From NCBI GenBank assembly GCA_003598055.1, contig QZKI01000070.1:1-33175 (forward strand): DNA of 33,175 nt, written 5' to 3'. Source of the DNA: Candidatus Abyssobacteria bacterium SURF_17 (lineage in GTDB: Bacteria > Abyssobacteria > SURF-5). A program made the position numbers and the translations under genes. Positions 14,895-23,943 of the stretch are shown here, one piece after another. Under the pieces are notes generated by a model. It did not search any database, was not told the DNA's origin, and saw only the letters and a program-made list of their open reading frames with translations. Every line of letters begins with the position of its first letter. Position 1 is the first letter of the stretch.

Positions 14895-15044
14895 ATGCTG
14901 TGGACACTAGCGTTAGTGCTCCTGATCCTGTGGGCCCTTGGCCTGGTGACGGGGTATACGGTGGGAGGGTTCGTTCATGTTCTGATCGTAATAGCGGTAG
15001 TAGTCATACTGGTGAGGATCATCACCGGCCGACGACCTATATGA
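14895..15044 (+). CDS. Lmo0937-like small membrane protein
   Basis: A 49-residue protein (MLWTLALVLLILWALGLVTG, then YTVGGFVHVLIVIAVVVILV) made of two hydrophobic segments joined by a Gly-rich turn, with a short basic end RIITGRRPI. This is the layout of the Lmo0937 family: W near the start, the turn G-x-x-x-G-G-x-x-H, then the second helix. AAAGGAG precedes the ATG at good spacing. Members are commonly encoded with BON, glycine-zipper and CsbD-type stress proteins, as here. Biochemical role unknown. Confidence 0.85.
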   Translation: MLWTLALVLLILWALGLVTGYTVGGFVHVLIVIAVVVILVRIITGRRPI

Positions 15045-15072
15045 TCAGGTTCGAGTCAAACAAGGAGTATTT

Positions 15073-15183
15073 GTGAAGACCATGACCATAATCGGAATAT
15101 CGCTGGTTGTACTCGGGGTGGCAGGACTCATCTTCAGAGGCATGACGCACAGCGCCGGCGATAAAGTCGAAGAAGCGAAGTAG
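15073..15183 (+). CDS. Tiny single-pass membrane protein
   Basis: A 36-residue frame with one hydrophobic helix (TIIGISLVVLGVAGLIFRGM) and a charged tail ending KVEEAK. AGGAG lies five bases before the GTG at 15073, which I take as the start; ATG 15082 is the alternative. The helix resembles the opening of DUF3185-like small proteins, which are longer, so this could be a short relative or an independent microprotein. It follows the Lmo0937-like gene by 28 bases and is probably co-transcribed. Confidence 0.55.
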   Translation: MKTMTIIGISLVVLGVAGLIFRGMTHSAGDKVEEAK

Positions 15184-15267
15184 AGCATTACACAAGGTGA
15201 TAGGGAAGACATAGTGCTCTGATACCGATCACCGGTGAAGCGCTGGCAACAGTGCGGATGAGAGCGG

Positions 15268-15293
15268 ATCCCGCGCCGGGAGCGGCGCGGGAT
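15268..15293 (+). terminator. Perfect 10-bp GC-rich hairpin
   Basis: ATCCCGCGCC (15268-15277), a six-base loop, then GGCGCGGGAT (15284-15293) form a perfect stem. No T-run follows. It lies between the tiny membrane-protein gene and the giant secreted protein and probably ends or insulates the envelope-stress transcript. A separate perfect palindrome, TCACCGGTGA, sits at 15229-15238. Confidence 0.5.
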
Positions 15294-15354
15294 ATGTCTG
15301 GCATTGGGTAGCAGAGTTGCGCGATGCGACAACAGTTATGGAGACGGAGGTCAT

Positions 15355-18300
15355 ATGCGGAAAATAAATATCATGGAGTTGGTGGTTCTGGTGTTGATAA
15401 CGCTCGATGTAGCAGTAGGAGTTGATGCTGCGGGCACCGATTCCCTGACTGCACCGATTCGGATAGGGACGTCGACCGCATCTGACGGCCAAACGCTTGG
15501 AATCCCGCGCTGGAAGGCGTATATGCTCGAGACGGATCCAAATCAGTTTTGGGCCTGCTATGCCAACGGCGCCAGAAGCTTAAGCAACATCTCCTACACG
15601 ACCGACGGCGGCAATACCTGGAGCAGGGAAGCTATTCAGATCGAGCCGGCCGGCTACCTCGACATGCATTGCTCGGTTTTCGGACGAGATGGAGACCTTT
15701 ACGCTACCTGGCCCGGTCTGAGCAGCACAACGTTCCGTCGATTCAGCGCACCGATTCACAGCAATGCGGACGGCGGTCCCCTGGTGTCGATTGCCGGAAC
15801 CACCGCCTCGCATATTTCGAACATTATGGTCCAGAATACCGGCCGCATATGGCTGTTCACGCGGCTGAGCTACGCAAGCCCGAGTGAAAATGTGCTGTAT
15901 CATTATTCCGACAATAATGGCAGTACGTGGAACAACGGAGTCGCTTACGCTACAAGCTCCGCTACGGTAAGGATGGGCTCAATGCCGTACGCGGAAGGAA
16001 ACCCGGCGCTGGTTGTGCTATACCTGGATGACTCCCGGGGATTCGAATACTACTTGTGGAATGGCAGCACATTTGAGGCGCGCTCTGATCACTCTATCTA
16101 CGCTGCCAACATGGGGCAGGAGAGAGTATTCTCGCACAACCAGATCCGGGACAGTGTGTTTCATCTCACATTCGGAGTCGGTACCCAGCTCCACCACGTC
16201 TGGAAGAACTTCAATAACGGTACCGGCAGCTGGAGTCATGAGATCATCGACACGTGCGCCAACAATAACGCTATAAATCTCTGGTTTCCTACAACCACTG
16301 TTCGTGGAGATGACCTTTATCTGTTTTACTGCAAGAGGTTATCTGCCGACCCAACAAGCAGCCTGGTGTACTACAAGAAATGGTCTCAGACCGATCTCAC
16401 CTGGACCGCTCCCGAATTGGTCACTACGGGACCCGCAAATGTCTCAAATCGTGATCCCAATGGACCGTTCCAGGTTCCGGACAACTCGCCCTACGTTCCT
16501 GTCATCTGGCGAAGCGGGGCAGGAACCTTTGATATCAACTTCGCCAAGGTGGTCATCAGCGGTGACACGACTGTTCCTGTCACCACTTTTAACCTGGAGA
16601 TGGAAAGTCTTCCGAGTATCGGCGGGACTACCAGTCCGCCGACTGGCAGCAGTGTGTATCCGGAGAACTCTAACGTGAGTATCACGGCCGCGGCCTCAAG
16701 TGGTTATGTCTTTACTTCCTGGAGCGGTGAAGTCGACGATCCGTTCTCTCAATCAACTGCTTTAGTTATGAATAGTGACAAGTCCATAGCGGCCAATTTC
16801 GCGGAAGTCAGCGGCACGGGTGGCTCGGTTTACGGCTTGGTCAGGGCAGGTTCAACCGGACTGCGCGGTGTCTATGTCGACTTACGGCACGCCGGGGGCG
16901 GACTTCTCACACGCGCGATTAGCGATCCAAGCGGATACTATTCGATGCTCAGCGTTCCGGCCGGTAGCTACACCCTGACCGTTCAGATGCCGATGGGCTT
17001 CGGGCCGACTGCAAGTTCCGAGATACCTGTAACCATTACCGATGCCCCCGTGGAGGCAAACGTTCTGCTGGAAAATGTGGCCTCTGGTTCTATTACCGAC
17101 TTCTGGTGGTGGAGTCGACAATTGGAGGCTATCAACAGCGGAAGTCCGCTGGCAAACGGCATCACACGGGCTGACGTCGACGCTTACGGTCAAGAGATAT
17201 TCCAGAGCTACTATGCCCGTGAGGATGGTCAGCAAATCCGCATTCAATACGTGACCTACACCGGCGATCCCCCGCGGCCGTTGACGTGTCAGGATATCAT
17301 CGACCTTTGGAACACCCTGGTCGATGACAGTAACCAAGCTAAGGCGCGTGAGCACCTGCTCTGTTGTATGCTGAATGTGGCCGCCAATCGTATGGGGCAG
17401 CTTCGCGTGGTGACGAGCGACGGCGCCACCGCCAGCCAGACTATTCGCCATTATGCCGACTGGTACCTCGCGGGAGGCGCCACCAACTACTTATTCTGGT
17501 ACAATCTCATGAAGGTCCATATGAGCCAGATGGTACCGGCTGGCATCGTACCACTGGCCACTCCCAACATCATGTACGGGGGTTCCGGCGAGATCGATCG
17601 CCCCCCCGTGATAAGCTGCCCGTCGGAACCGGTCGCCGTGTCCGTTTGTGGCGCGAGTCAGGCTTGTGTAGCGCTTGCCATTCAGGATTACGGAGCCGTA
17701 ACCATAGTACCATCCTCCGCAACCTGGAGCGGAGGTCAGCTATGTTTTGATGCGCCGGGAGTCGGTGCGTACAGTTTCCATGTTACAGCCGCAGGGACCG
17801 ACGCTACCTTCAGCCCGGCCGAGTGTGATCTGACAGTCAATGTCGGACTGACCGCTCCGCCCGAGATTACCTGTCCGACGGATACTCTTGAGATATTCTC
17901 ATGCAATCCTGGCCAAATCTGTATCGAACTGCCGGTGGCAAACGCTGCCACAGTGAGCGTTTCCGGCGCAACCTGGGCAGATAACCAGTTGTGTTTTGCA
18001 GCCGACACGGCGGGGCTGTATACGTTTTCGATCGCAGCGGCCAATTCTTGTGCATCGGTCGTCTGTTCTCCAGCGATCAGGGTGACCCTGGGCCACGATG
18101 TGACCATTGTCTGCGAGGCCGACACGCTGTCTACTTACCTCTGCACAGCGGGATCGGTATGTATCGACATGGCAATCGCCAACCAGACGAATGTAGAGGT
18201 GGTCGGGGCTGTCTGGATCGAAGATCAGCTGTGCTTCCAGGCCGACACCGCCGGTTTGTACACTTATACGGTGACGGCGTTTAACGGATGTGATACCGCG

Positions 18301-19983
18301 GTCTGCGAACCGGCTGTTCGGGTGACAATCAATCCGATAGTCGCTATCACCTGTCAAGCGGAGCCGGTCCAGATTGCTGTCTGCTATCCAGAGACGGTCT
18401 GTTTGCCGCTGCCGGTGGTCAACCAGGACAGTGTGACGGTCGAGGGGGCAACCTGGGCCGACGGTCAACTTTGCTTCGCCGTCGATACCAGTGGTTTCTA
18501 CCAGCATTCCGTCACCGCGTCCAACGGCTGCGGATCAGTCGCGTGTGAAATAGGCGCCCAGGTCACTATAGGACCATCGATCGATCTCTACCTGACCACC
18601 GACGAATTGAGCCTGTCGCCCACAGCTGCAGTACCGGGTGAGATGGTCACGGTCTCGGCTCGAATCCACAGTGACCCCAGCTCTCTTGTGGGTGCAGCCG
18701 TGGTAGTGCGAGTCTACGAGGGAGATCCGAGCGACGGCGGCATCCCTGTTTCAGAGGGAATCTCCGACGCTCTCGATCCGGGCGAGACAGTCGAATACGC
18801 CATTGCGTTCGAGGTTCAGAATCCTTCGCCGCAGGAAGTATTCGTCGTGATTGATCCCGACAACGAACTGAGTGAGTGCGACGAGGGCAACAACCGAGCC
18901 TCGGCGATTATTCATGCCGGACTGTCGGAAGGAACTGTCCGCGGCGTTGTGTCGCTTAGTGGTGCCGGCATGCTGGGTGTCCCGGTTGCTCTTCTCGACG
19001 ACGGCAGCAACCCGATTCGAGAAGTATACTCCGATGTTGCGGGGGCTTACTTGATGGAGGGTCTCGCCGGCGGCATCTACCTGGTTGAGATCACAGTGCC
19101 GCTCGGCTTCTCGCCGTTGACCCCGGCCGCGGTGCCAGTGTCGATCAGTGGCGGTGAGATTCTTGTCAACTTTACGCTGGGATCTGCTGCCTCTGGGTCT
19201 GTCACCGATTGGTGGTGGTGGCAGCGCCAGCTCGCGGCTATTCGGGCAGGGACGCCGTTGTACCTCGGGATAACCCGGACCGAGGTGGAAACCTCCAGCC
19301 AACTCATCTTTGATCACTTCTATGACCGTGACGATGGCTATGCCATCATGATTGCAGGCTGTACCTACAACGGTAATCCGGTACGGCCTCTCACCTTTGA
19401 GGAGATCGCGTACATCTTCCTGGATGCGCACGATGACACCGCGCCGGGCAAAGCCCGCGCCTACCTGCTGACCTGCCTGCTTAATATCGCTTCCAACCGT
19501 CTGAGCCAGATGAGGGTGGTCAGCGCTGACGGGGCCACTGCCAGCCAGGCGATTACCTATTTCGCATCGCAATATCTGTACGGAAATCCGAACGATTGGA
19601 CCCTGTGGTACAACCTGATGAAGATCCACACTTCTCAGATTATTGCCGCAGGGATTATCCCGCTCAGTACGCCCCGAGTGATGTTCAAGCCGTCGGAGGA
19701 AAACTGGAACAACCTTCCGGGCGAATTCAGCCTGTCGCAGAACTACCCGAACCCATTCAACCCGACCACTAACATCAAGTTCACGCTGCCGGCGGCTTCG
19801 CCGGTCCGTCTGGAAGTCTTTGACGTGATAGGTCGACGAGTGGCGGTACTGCTCGACCAGGTTTTGGAAGCCGGAGAGCACGAAGTCCAGTGGGATGCTT
19901 CGGAAGCCGCCAGCGGCGTCTACGTTTACCGTCTGACGGTGAGTGACTTTGTCGATACCAAGAAGATGTTGCTCTTGAAATAG
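15355..19983 (+). CDS. Giant modular secreted protein with type IX-like C-terminal sorting domain
   Basis: This 1542-residue exported protein starts at ATG 15355 (GGAGACGGAGG upstream) with a signal peptide of about 25 residues. In order: a sialidase-like propeller (about 30-400) with Asp-box motifs SYTTDGGNTWS and HYSDNNGSTWN; an InlB B-repeat-like domain (about 412-485, YVFTSWSGEVDDP); a carboxypeptidase-regulatory-like domain (489-575); a novel-looking module with FWWWSRQ (576-741); four Cys-containing repeats of 77-85 residues (from 752, 837, 916 and 996); a CARDB-like domain (about 1073-1190); a second regulatory-like domain (1193-1278); a second copy of the WWWWQRQ module (1279-1445); and a C-terminal sorting domain (from about 1456, SLSQNYPNPFNP, ending KKMLLLK). 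No catalytic pair is evident for a true sialidase. Probably cell-surface anchored or released. A hairpin follows the stop. Confidence 0.85.
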   Translation: MRKINIMELVVLVLITLDVAVGVDAAGTDSLTAPIRIGTSTASDGQTLGIPRWKAYMLETDPNQFWACYANGARSLSNISYTTDGGNTWSREAIQIEPAGYLDMHCSVFGRDGDLYATWPGLSSTTFRRFSAPIHSNADGGPLVSIAGTTASHISNIMVQNTGRIWLFTRLSYASPSENVLYHYSDNNGSTWNNGVAYATSSATVRMGSMPYAEGNPALVVLYLDDSRGFEYYLWNGSTFEARSDHSIYAANMGQERVFSHNQIRDSVFHLTFGVGTQLHHVWKNFNNGTGSWSHEIIDTCANNNAINLWFPTTTVRGDDLYLFYCKRLSADPTSSLVYYKKWSQTDLTWTAPELVTTGPANVSNRDPNGPFQVPDNSPYVPVIWRSGAGTFDINFAKVVISGDTTVPVTTFNLEMESLPSIGGTTSPPTGSSVYPENSNVSITAAASSGYVFTSWSGEVDDPFSQSTALVMNSDKSIAANFAEVSGTGGSVYGLVRAGSTGLRGVYVDLRHAGGGLLTRAISDPSGYYSMLSVPAGSYTLTVQMPMGFGPTASSEIPVTITDAPVEANVLLENVASGSITDFWWWSRQLEAINSGSPLANGITRADVDAYGQEIFQSYYAREDGQQIRIQYVTYTGDPPRPLTCQDIIDLWNTLVDDSNQAKAREHLLCCMLNVAANRMGQLRVVTSDGATASQTIRHYADWYLAGGATNYLFWYNLMKVHMSQMVPAGIVPLATPNIMYGGSGEIDRPPVISCPSEPVAVSVCGASQACVALAIQDYGAVTIVPSSATWSGGQLCFDAPGVGAYSFHVTAAGTDATFSPAECDLTVNVGLTAPPEITCPTDTLEIFSCNPGQICIELPVANAATVSVSGATWADNQLCFAADTAGLYTFSIAAANSCASVVCSPAIRVTLGHDVTIVCEADTLSTYLCTAGSVCIDMAIANQTNVEVVGAVWIEDQLCFQADTAGLYTYTVTAFNGCDTAVCEPAVRVTINPIVAITCQAEPVQIAVCYPETVCLPLPVVNQDSVTVEGATWADGQLCFAVDTSGFYQHSVTASNGCGSVACEIGAQVTIGPSIDLYLTTDELSLSPTAAVPGEMVTVSARIHSDPSSLVGAAVVVRVYEGDPSDGGIPVSEGISDALDPGETVEYAIAFEVQNPSPQEVFVVIDPDNELSECDEGNNRASAIIHAGLSEGTVRGVVSLSGAGMLGVPVALLDDGSNPIREVYSDVAGAYLMEGLAGGIYLVEITVPLGFSPLTPAAVPVSISGGEILVNFTLGSAASGSVTDWWWWQRQLAAIRAGTPLYLGITRTEVETSSQLIFDHFYDRDDGYAIMIAGCTYNGNPVRPLTFEEIAYIFLDAHDDTAPGKARAYLLTCLLNIASNRLSQMRVVSADGATASQAITYFASQYLYGNPNDWTLWYNLMKIHTSQIIAAGIIPLSTPRVMFKPSEENWNNLPGEFSLSQNYPNPFNPTTNIKFTLPAASPVRLEVFDVIGRRVAVLLDQVLEAGEHEVQWDASEAASGVYVYRLTVSDFVDTKKMLLLK

Positions 19984-20018
19984 CTCATCATTGGGAAGTC
20001 TCAAGTTCCGTGATGAGC
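19983..20018 (+). terminator. Hairpin at the end of the giant gene
   Basis: GCTCATCA (19983-19990) pairs perfectly with TGATGAGC (20011-20018), and an inner GGAA/TTCC pair extends the stem. It begins within the stop codon. Only two Ts follow directly, so termination may be Rho-assisted. Confidence 0.5.
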
Positions 20019-20459
20019 TTGGCGATGGCGCAGCGGTCAAGACTCGGAGCAGATTGTAGTAGAGACCTCTGTTCGTTCAAGACCGGGAAGCTGGGGCAGT
20101 GCTTGCAGGTGTCCGGGCGCGTTTCAATCGCCCGCCGGTATCGCCAGTCGCCTTTGTCGCCAAAGCCTCGTCTGGGTCTGGCCGGAAACCATAGCTTCCC
20201 ATGTTAGCTGTCCGGCTCAGCAGTTCCGGTCGTCTCGTTTCCCGTATCAGGCAGTCACAGATTCCGTCTGCTTCCGGGGGACCGATCAGGCCGCGTTCTG
20301 TACTACCCAGTTGCGAATCGCGTCTCGTAGACCCCGCCATTTTTCAAGTTATTATCCATAAATGAATTACGACCGTTAAAAAATCTGATATCAGCCTCAG
20401 TAAACTCCGCATCAAATCACCGAAGTGGCGAGGCTGGCCCTCCTATTTGACAGACAGGT
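20019..20459. other. Gene-free stretch between the giant gene and the metal operon
   Basis: The stretch lies between convergent transcripts. I find no supported gene: a minus-strand frame at 20077-20340 (87 codons) has no family features, ribosome site or membrane segment. A short AT-rich tract around 20340-20400 is the only compositional change. It may hold the terminator of the RND operon, but no T-rich hairpin is clear. Confidence 0.4.
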
Positions 20460-20801
20460 TCAGACCGCGTCGTTTTCCGTTTCGCCGGAGCTGATTCGGA
20501 CCGCCTTCTCGATACTCCAAGAATAGATTTTCCCGTCGCCGTGGGCTCCGGTATGAGCATGTTTCCGGATGGTCTCGACTATCGTCGTGGCCACAGAATC
20601 GTTACAGATTATGTCAATTCGAGACTTGCGAACAAAATCGGCGACGTCGTCGGGGACCAGCTCTCCCGCACCTTCGGCACGAGTACGCCCAAAGCCGCGA
20701 ACGTCTGTTACCGTCATGCCGGCGAGGCCCTCCAGTTTTCGGAGGGCCAAGGTAACATCGGCTAATTTATGTGGTTTGATAATGGCAAGTATCGCTTTCA
20801 T
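20460..20801 (-). CDS. PII-like (GlnB-superfamily) signalling protein of the metal-efflux operon
   Basis: A 113-residue trimer-type PII protein: N-terminus MKAILAIIKPHKL, a VTDVRGFGR strand before the T-loop, B-loop TGAHGDGKI (nucleotide binding), and the C-terminal signature AVRISSGETENDAV. The T-loop lacks the uridylylated Tyr and the surrounding RGxEY, reading RAEGAGELVPDDVADFVRKS. Classical nitrogen control by GlnD is therefore unlikely. AAAGGAG sits within the end of the RND gene, whose stop is six bases upstream, so it is the last gene of the efflux operon. PII-like proteins beside heavy-metal RND pumps recur in other bacteria; a role in tuning the pump by nucleotide or metal level is inference. 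Confidence 0.85.
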   Translation of the reverse strand: MKAILAIIKPHKLADVTLALRKLEGLAGMTVTDVRGFGRTRAEGAGELVPDDVADFVRKSRIDIICNDSVATTIVETIRKHAHTGAHGDGKIYSWSIEKAVRISSGETENDAV

Positions 20802-20806
20802 TTTTC

Positions 20807-23800
20807 CTACTCCTTTGTCGTTTTATGGGCGATGACTGCTTCCGGATACTTAGCAAACCAACGGTAGATCGACGGTATGACCAGTAGCGTCAACACGGTC
20901 GATGTGATAAGCCCGCCGACCACAACGATGGCGAGCGGCCGCTGAACTTCGCTGCCGACGCCGCTCGAAAAAATGAGCGGGGTAAGTCCCAGCCCGGTGG
21001 TCATGGCGGTCATCAGGACTGCCCGTAGTCGAAGAGCCGCTCCCGCTACCGAAGCCTCATCGTATGATTGACCGTCGCGAACCAACTGATTCAAGTAAGT
21101 GACCAGCACCATCCCATTTTCGAGCGCTATTCCAAACAAAGCGATGAAGCCTACCGAAGCCGGTACCGACAGGTTCTCTCCGGTCAGCCAGAGTCCGACA
21201 ACCCCGCCGACAAGCGCCAACGGAATGTTCAGCAGTATCAGGAGTGAATTTTTCAGAGAATTAAAGCTGGAATAGAGCATCAGGAAAACCAACAGCAGGG
21301 TAGCCGGAATGACTATGGCAAAACGTTTGTTTGCCTCTTGCTGCAGGCGGAACTGGCCACCCCATGTGATGAGGTACCCCGCCGGCAAGTCAACCTGTTC
21401 GTCGATTGCGGCCTGAGCTTCCTCGACGAAGCTACCGATATCGCGATCAAAAACATTGCACTGTACGGTGATGAATCGCTGATTGTCTTCTCGCGTGATC
21501 TGGCGCGGCCCGATAACCTCCCGCATAGTCACGAGTTGCTCTAGAGGAACCCAGGCACCGGAAGGCGCCTTGACCAGGATGTCTTCTATCTGCTCGGGCG
21601 TGCTTCGGTGTTCTTCGTGATAACGAACGAGAATATCATAGCGTCGGATGCCTTCGAAAAGTTGGCCAGCGGTGGCTCCACCCACAGCGGCCTGAATTGT
21701 ATGCTGGACGTCCTCGACATTGATGCCGTACCTGGCGATTGCGGATCGATCCACCGTAATAAGGAGTTGCGGCGTACCGGTGATCTGATCAACCTGAACA
21801 TCAGCCGCGCCACGTACTTCACCGATGACTATCGCAATGCGGTCGGCCTGCTTTTTGAGCTCCTGCAGATCCTCACCGAACAGCTTGATGGCCAACTCGG
21901 CCTTGATACCTTCCAACAGCTCATCGACAGTCATTTCAATCGGCTGCGTGAAATTGGTCTGAACACCCGGTATCTTGCCAAGTTGATCCCTGATGTAATC
22001 CTGAAGAGTTTCCTGGTCTTCACCGTGAGTCCATTGATCCGGGTCCTTCAACTGGATGTACATTTCCGCGCTGTTGACCGGATCGGTGTGCGCACCGACT
22101 TCCCCGCGACCGATTCGCGTTACGACTCCAGTGACTTCGTCGACTTTCATCAGTCTCCGCTCGACGATCTGGGCGATACGGGAAGACTCAGTGAGTGCGA
22201 TGGAGGGTGCCATAGTCAGTCGCAATACAATTGTGCCTTCCTGGAGGGAAGGAGTAAACTCGGAACCGAGTTGCGGGAAGACCACGGCTCCGATCAGTAG
22301 TAGGACAATCGCGGCTGACACCGCAAGCCAGCGCTGCCTCACAAAGTAACGAATGAGGGGCCGATACGGTATCAGCAGCCAACGCAGAACGCCGGTCTCT
22401 TCTCCATCCTGTGAAGACGTGGCCTTTTTTCTACGTTTCATAAGGAGTGATGACAATACGGGGGCAAGGAAAATGGCAAAGAGCAACGATCCTAGCATGG
22501 CAAAGGCCACAGTATAAGCCAGTGGACTAAAAGTCTTGCCTTCGACCCCCTGAAGTGTGAACAGGGGAATGAACACGACAATAATAATTACAATGGCGAA
22601 GATGATAGGCCGGCCGACTTCACCGCATGCTCGTGCGATAATATGAAGCTTCGATTCGGCCGGATCTGCTTCCCGAAGTTTCCGCTCAATGTTTTCGACA
22701 ATGACTATGGTTCCGTCAACGAGCATTCCGATAGCAATGGCAAGCCCTCCCAATGACATGAGGTTGGCCGAGAGATCAATCCGTCGCATCAGAATTGCCG
22801 CAAAAAGTACCGAGAACGGTATGGCGAGGGCAACAACGAGGCTCGGTCTTATCCCTCCCATGAACAGCAATAGGACAATGACCACCAGGATGATGCCGAA
22901 CAGAAGGGCATTGGTAACAGTCGCGACTGCCGCCTCGACCAGAGATTTTTGCTCATAGTATGGAACGATCTGGATCCCTTCGGGAAGGATTTTGTTGATT
23001 TCGGCCATCTTCTGCTCAACGCGGCCGATGACGGTCGAGGAGTTGGTACCGTACAGCTTAACGACCTGTCCCGATACAACTTCTTCGACTCCGTTGCGTG
23101 TCTGCAGGCCGCGCCGAATTGCGCCGCCTACTTTGACTTCGGCTATCTGACCAAGATAGATCGGAGTACCGTCCTCGGTTTTTACCACTATGTTCTTGAT
23201 GTCTTCAAGGGTAGTGACCAAACCAACCGATCTGACAATGTACTCTTCAGCGTTGCGTTCCAGAAACTGGGCGCCGACGTTTAGATTGTTTGCTATCAAT
23301 GTCTCCCGCAGCTCCTCAAGAGAGACATCATATCGAAGCAGCTGCTCCGGGTGCAGGATGACGTGATATTGTTTCTCGTAGCCGCCGATGCCCAGTACTT
23401 CCGTAACACCGGGTACGGTCTGGAGATTGAATTTCACCACCCAATCCTGAATACTGCGAAGCTCCTCCAGGCTATATGTACCGGTCGTATCTTCGAGGTA
23501 GTAGAATAGCACCAGCCCCATCCCGGTCGAAATCGGCCCCATTTCGGGTTCACCGAATCCTTCGGGGATTTGTTCACGAGCCTCCTGCAGTCTTTCACCG
23601 ACCAGACGGCGCGTGAAGTAGATATCCATGTCGTCTTCGAAGTAGATGTTCACAACGGAGAGCCCGAAATTAGAGACAGACCGGATCTTTGTCACTCCCG
23701 GCAGGCCGTTCATCGCTGTTTCTACCGGATAGGTGACGTATTTCTCGATTTCCTCTGGAGCGAGCCCTTCGGTCACCGTAAACACCTGGACAAGGTTGGG

Positions 23801-23929
23801 AGAAACATCGGGGAAGGCGTCAATCGGCAAACGGTTATAACTGTAGTATCCGCCGATCAAAACGATGACACCGAGCACCAGTATGAGCAGGCGGTTTTTC
23901 AGCGCAAAATCGGTAAGTTTTTCAAACAT
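20807..23929 (-). CDS. Heavy-metal efflux RND pump (CusA/CzcA family)
   Basis: A 1040-residue inner-membrane proton/metal antiporter of the HME-RND family with the full-length two-fold layout: TM1 at about 12-30, a periplasmic loop, TM2-6 near 340-500, a loop-helix, a second TM1-like segment near 535-555, a second periplasmic loop and a final five-helix bundle. TM4 reads AIAIGMLVDGTIVIVENIER: D405 (same number as in CusA) and E412 are present, while the first Asp of the CzcA-type DFG motif is absent, as in CusA-like pumps. That favours monovalent Cu/Ag but does not prove it. GGGAGG lies before ATG 23929. Operon position: after the adaptor, before the PII-like gene. Confidence 0.93.
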   Translation of the reverse strand: MFEKLTDFALKNRLLILVLGVIVLIGGYYSYNRLPIDAFPDVSPNLVQVFTVTEGLAPEEIEKYVTYPVETAMNGLPGVTKIRSVSNFGLSVVNIYFEDDMDIYFTRRLVGERLQEAREQIPEGFGEPEMGPISTGMGLVLFYYLEDTTGTYSLEELRSIQDWVVKFNLQTVPGVTEVLGIGGYEKQYHVILHPEQLLRYDVSLEELRETLIANNLNVGAQFLERNAEEYIVRSVGLVTTLEDIKNIVVKTEDGTPIYLGQIAEVKVGGAIRRGLQTRNGVEEVVSGQVVKLYGTNSSTVIGRVEQKMAEINKILPEGIQIVPYYEQKSLVEAAVATVTNALLFGIILVVIVLLLFMGGIRPSLVVALAIPFSVLFAAILMRRIDLSANLMSLGGLAIAIGMLVDGTIVIVENIERKLREADPAESKLHIIARACGEVGRPIIFAIVIIIVVFIPLFTLQGVEGKTFSPLAYTVAFAMLGSLLFAIFLAPVLSSLLMKRRKKATSSQDGEETGVLRWLLIPYRPLIRYFVRQRWLAVSAAIVLLLIGAVVFPQLGSEFTPSLQEGTIVLRLTMAPSIALTESSRIAQIVERRLMKVDEVTGVVTRIGRGEVGAHTDPVNSAEMYIQLKDPDQWTHGEDQETLQDYIRDQLGKIPGVQTNFTQPIEMTVDELLEGIKAELAIKLFGEDLQELKKQADRIAIVIGEVRGAADVQVDQITGTPQLLITVDRSAIARYGINVEDVQHTIQAAVGGATAGQLFEGIRRYDILVRYHEEHRSTPEQIEDILVKAPSGAWVPLEQLVTMREVIGPRQITREDNQRFITVQCNVFDRDIGSFVEEAQAAIDEQVDLPAGYLITWGGQFRLQQEANKRFAIVIPATLLLVFLMLYSSFNSLKNSLLILLNIPLALVGGVVGLWLTGENLSVPASVGFIALFGIALENGMVLVTYLNQLVRDGQSYDEASVAGAALRLRAVLMTAMTTGLGLTPLIFSSGVGSEVQRPLAIVVVGGLITSTVLTLLVIPSIYRWFAKYPEAVIAHKTTKE

Positions 23930-23943
23930 GGTTATCCTCCCGA

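Noticed and set aside
15355-16560. True sialidase/neuraminidase activity for the N-terminal propeller
   Set aside because: Asp-box motifs are present, but I could not identify the Arg triad, Tyr/Glu pair and FRIP motif of active sialidases. A generic propeller is the safer call.
18751-20040. 429-codon minus-strand frame
   Set aside because: It lies antisense to the 3' part of the giant secreted-protein gene. Its sequence is Arg/His-rich without domains, a typical shadow of a GC-rich gene.
20077-20340. 87-codon minus-strand frame in the spacer after the giant gene
   Set aside because: It has no family signature, ribosome site, hydrophobic segment or operon partner. The composition looks like chance in GC-rich DNA.
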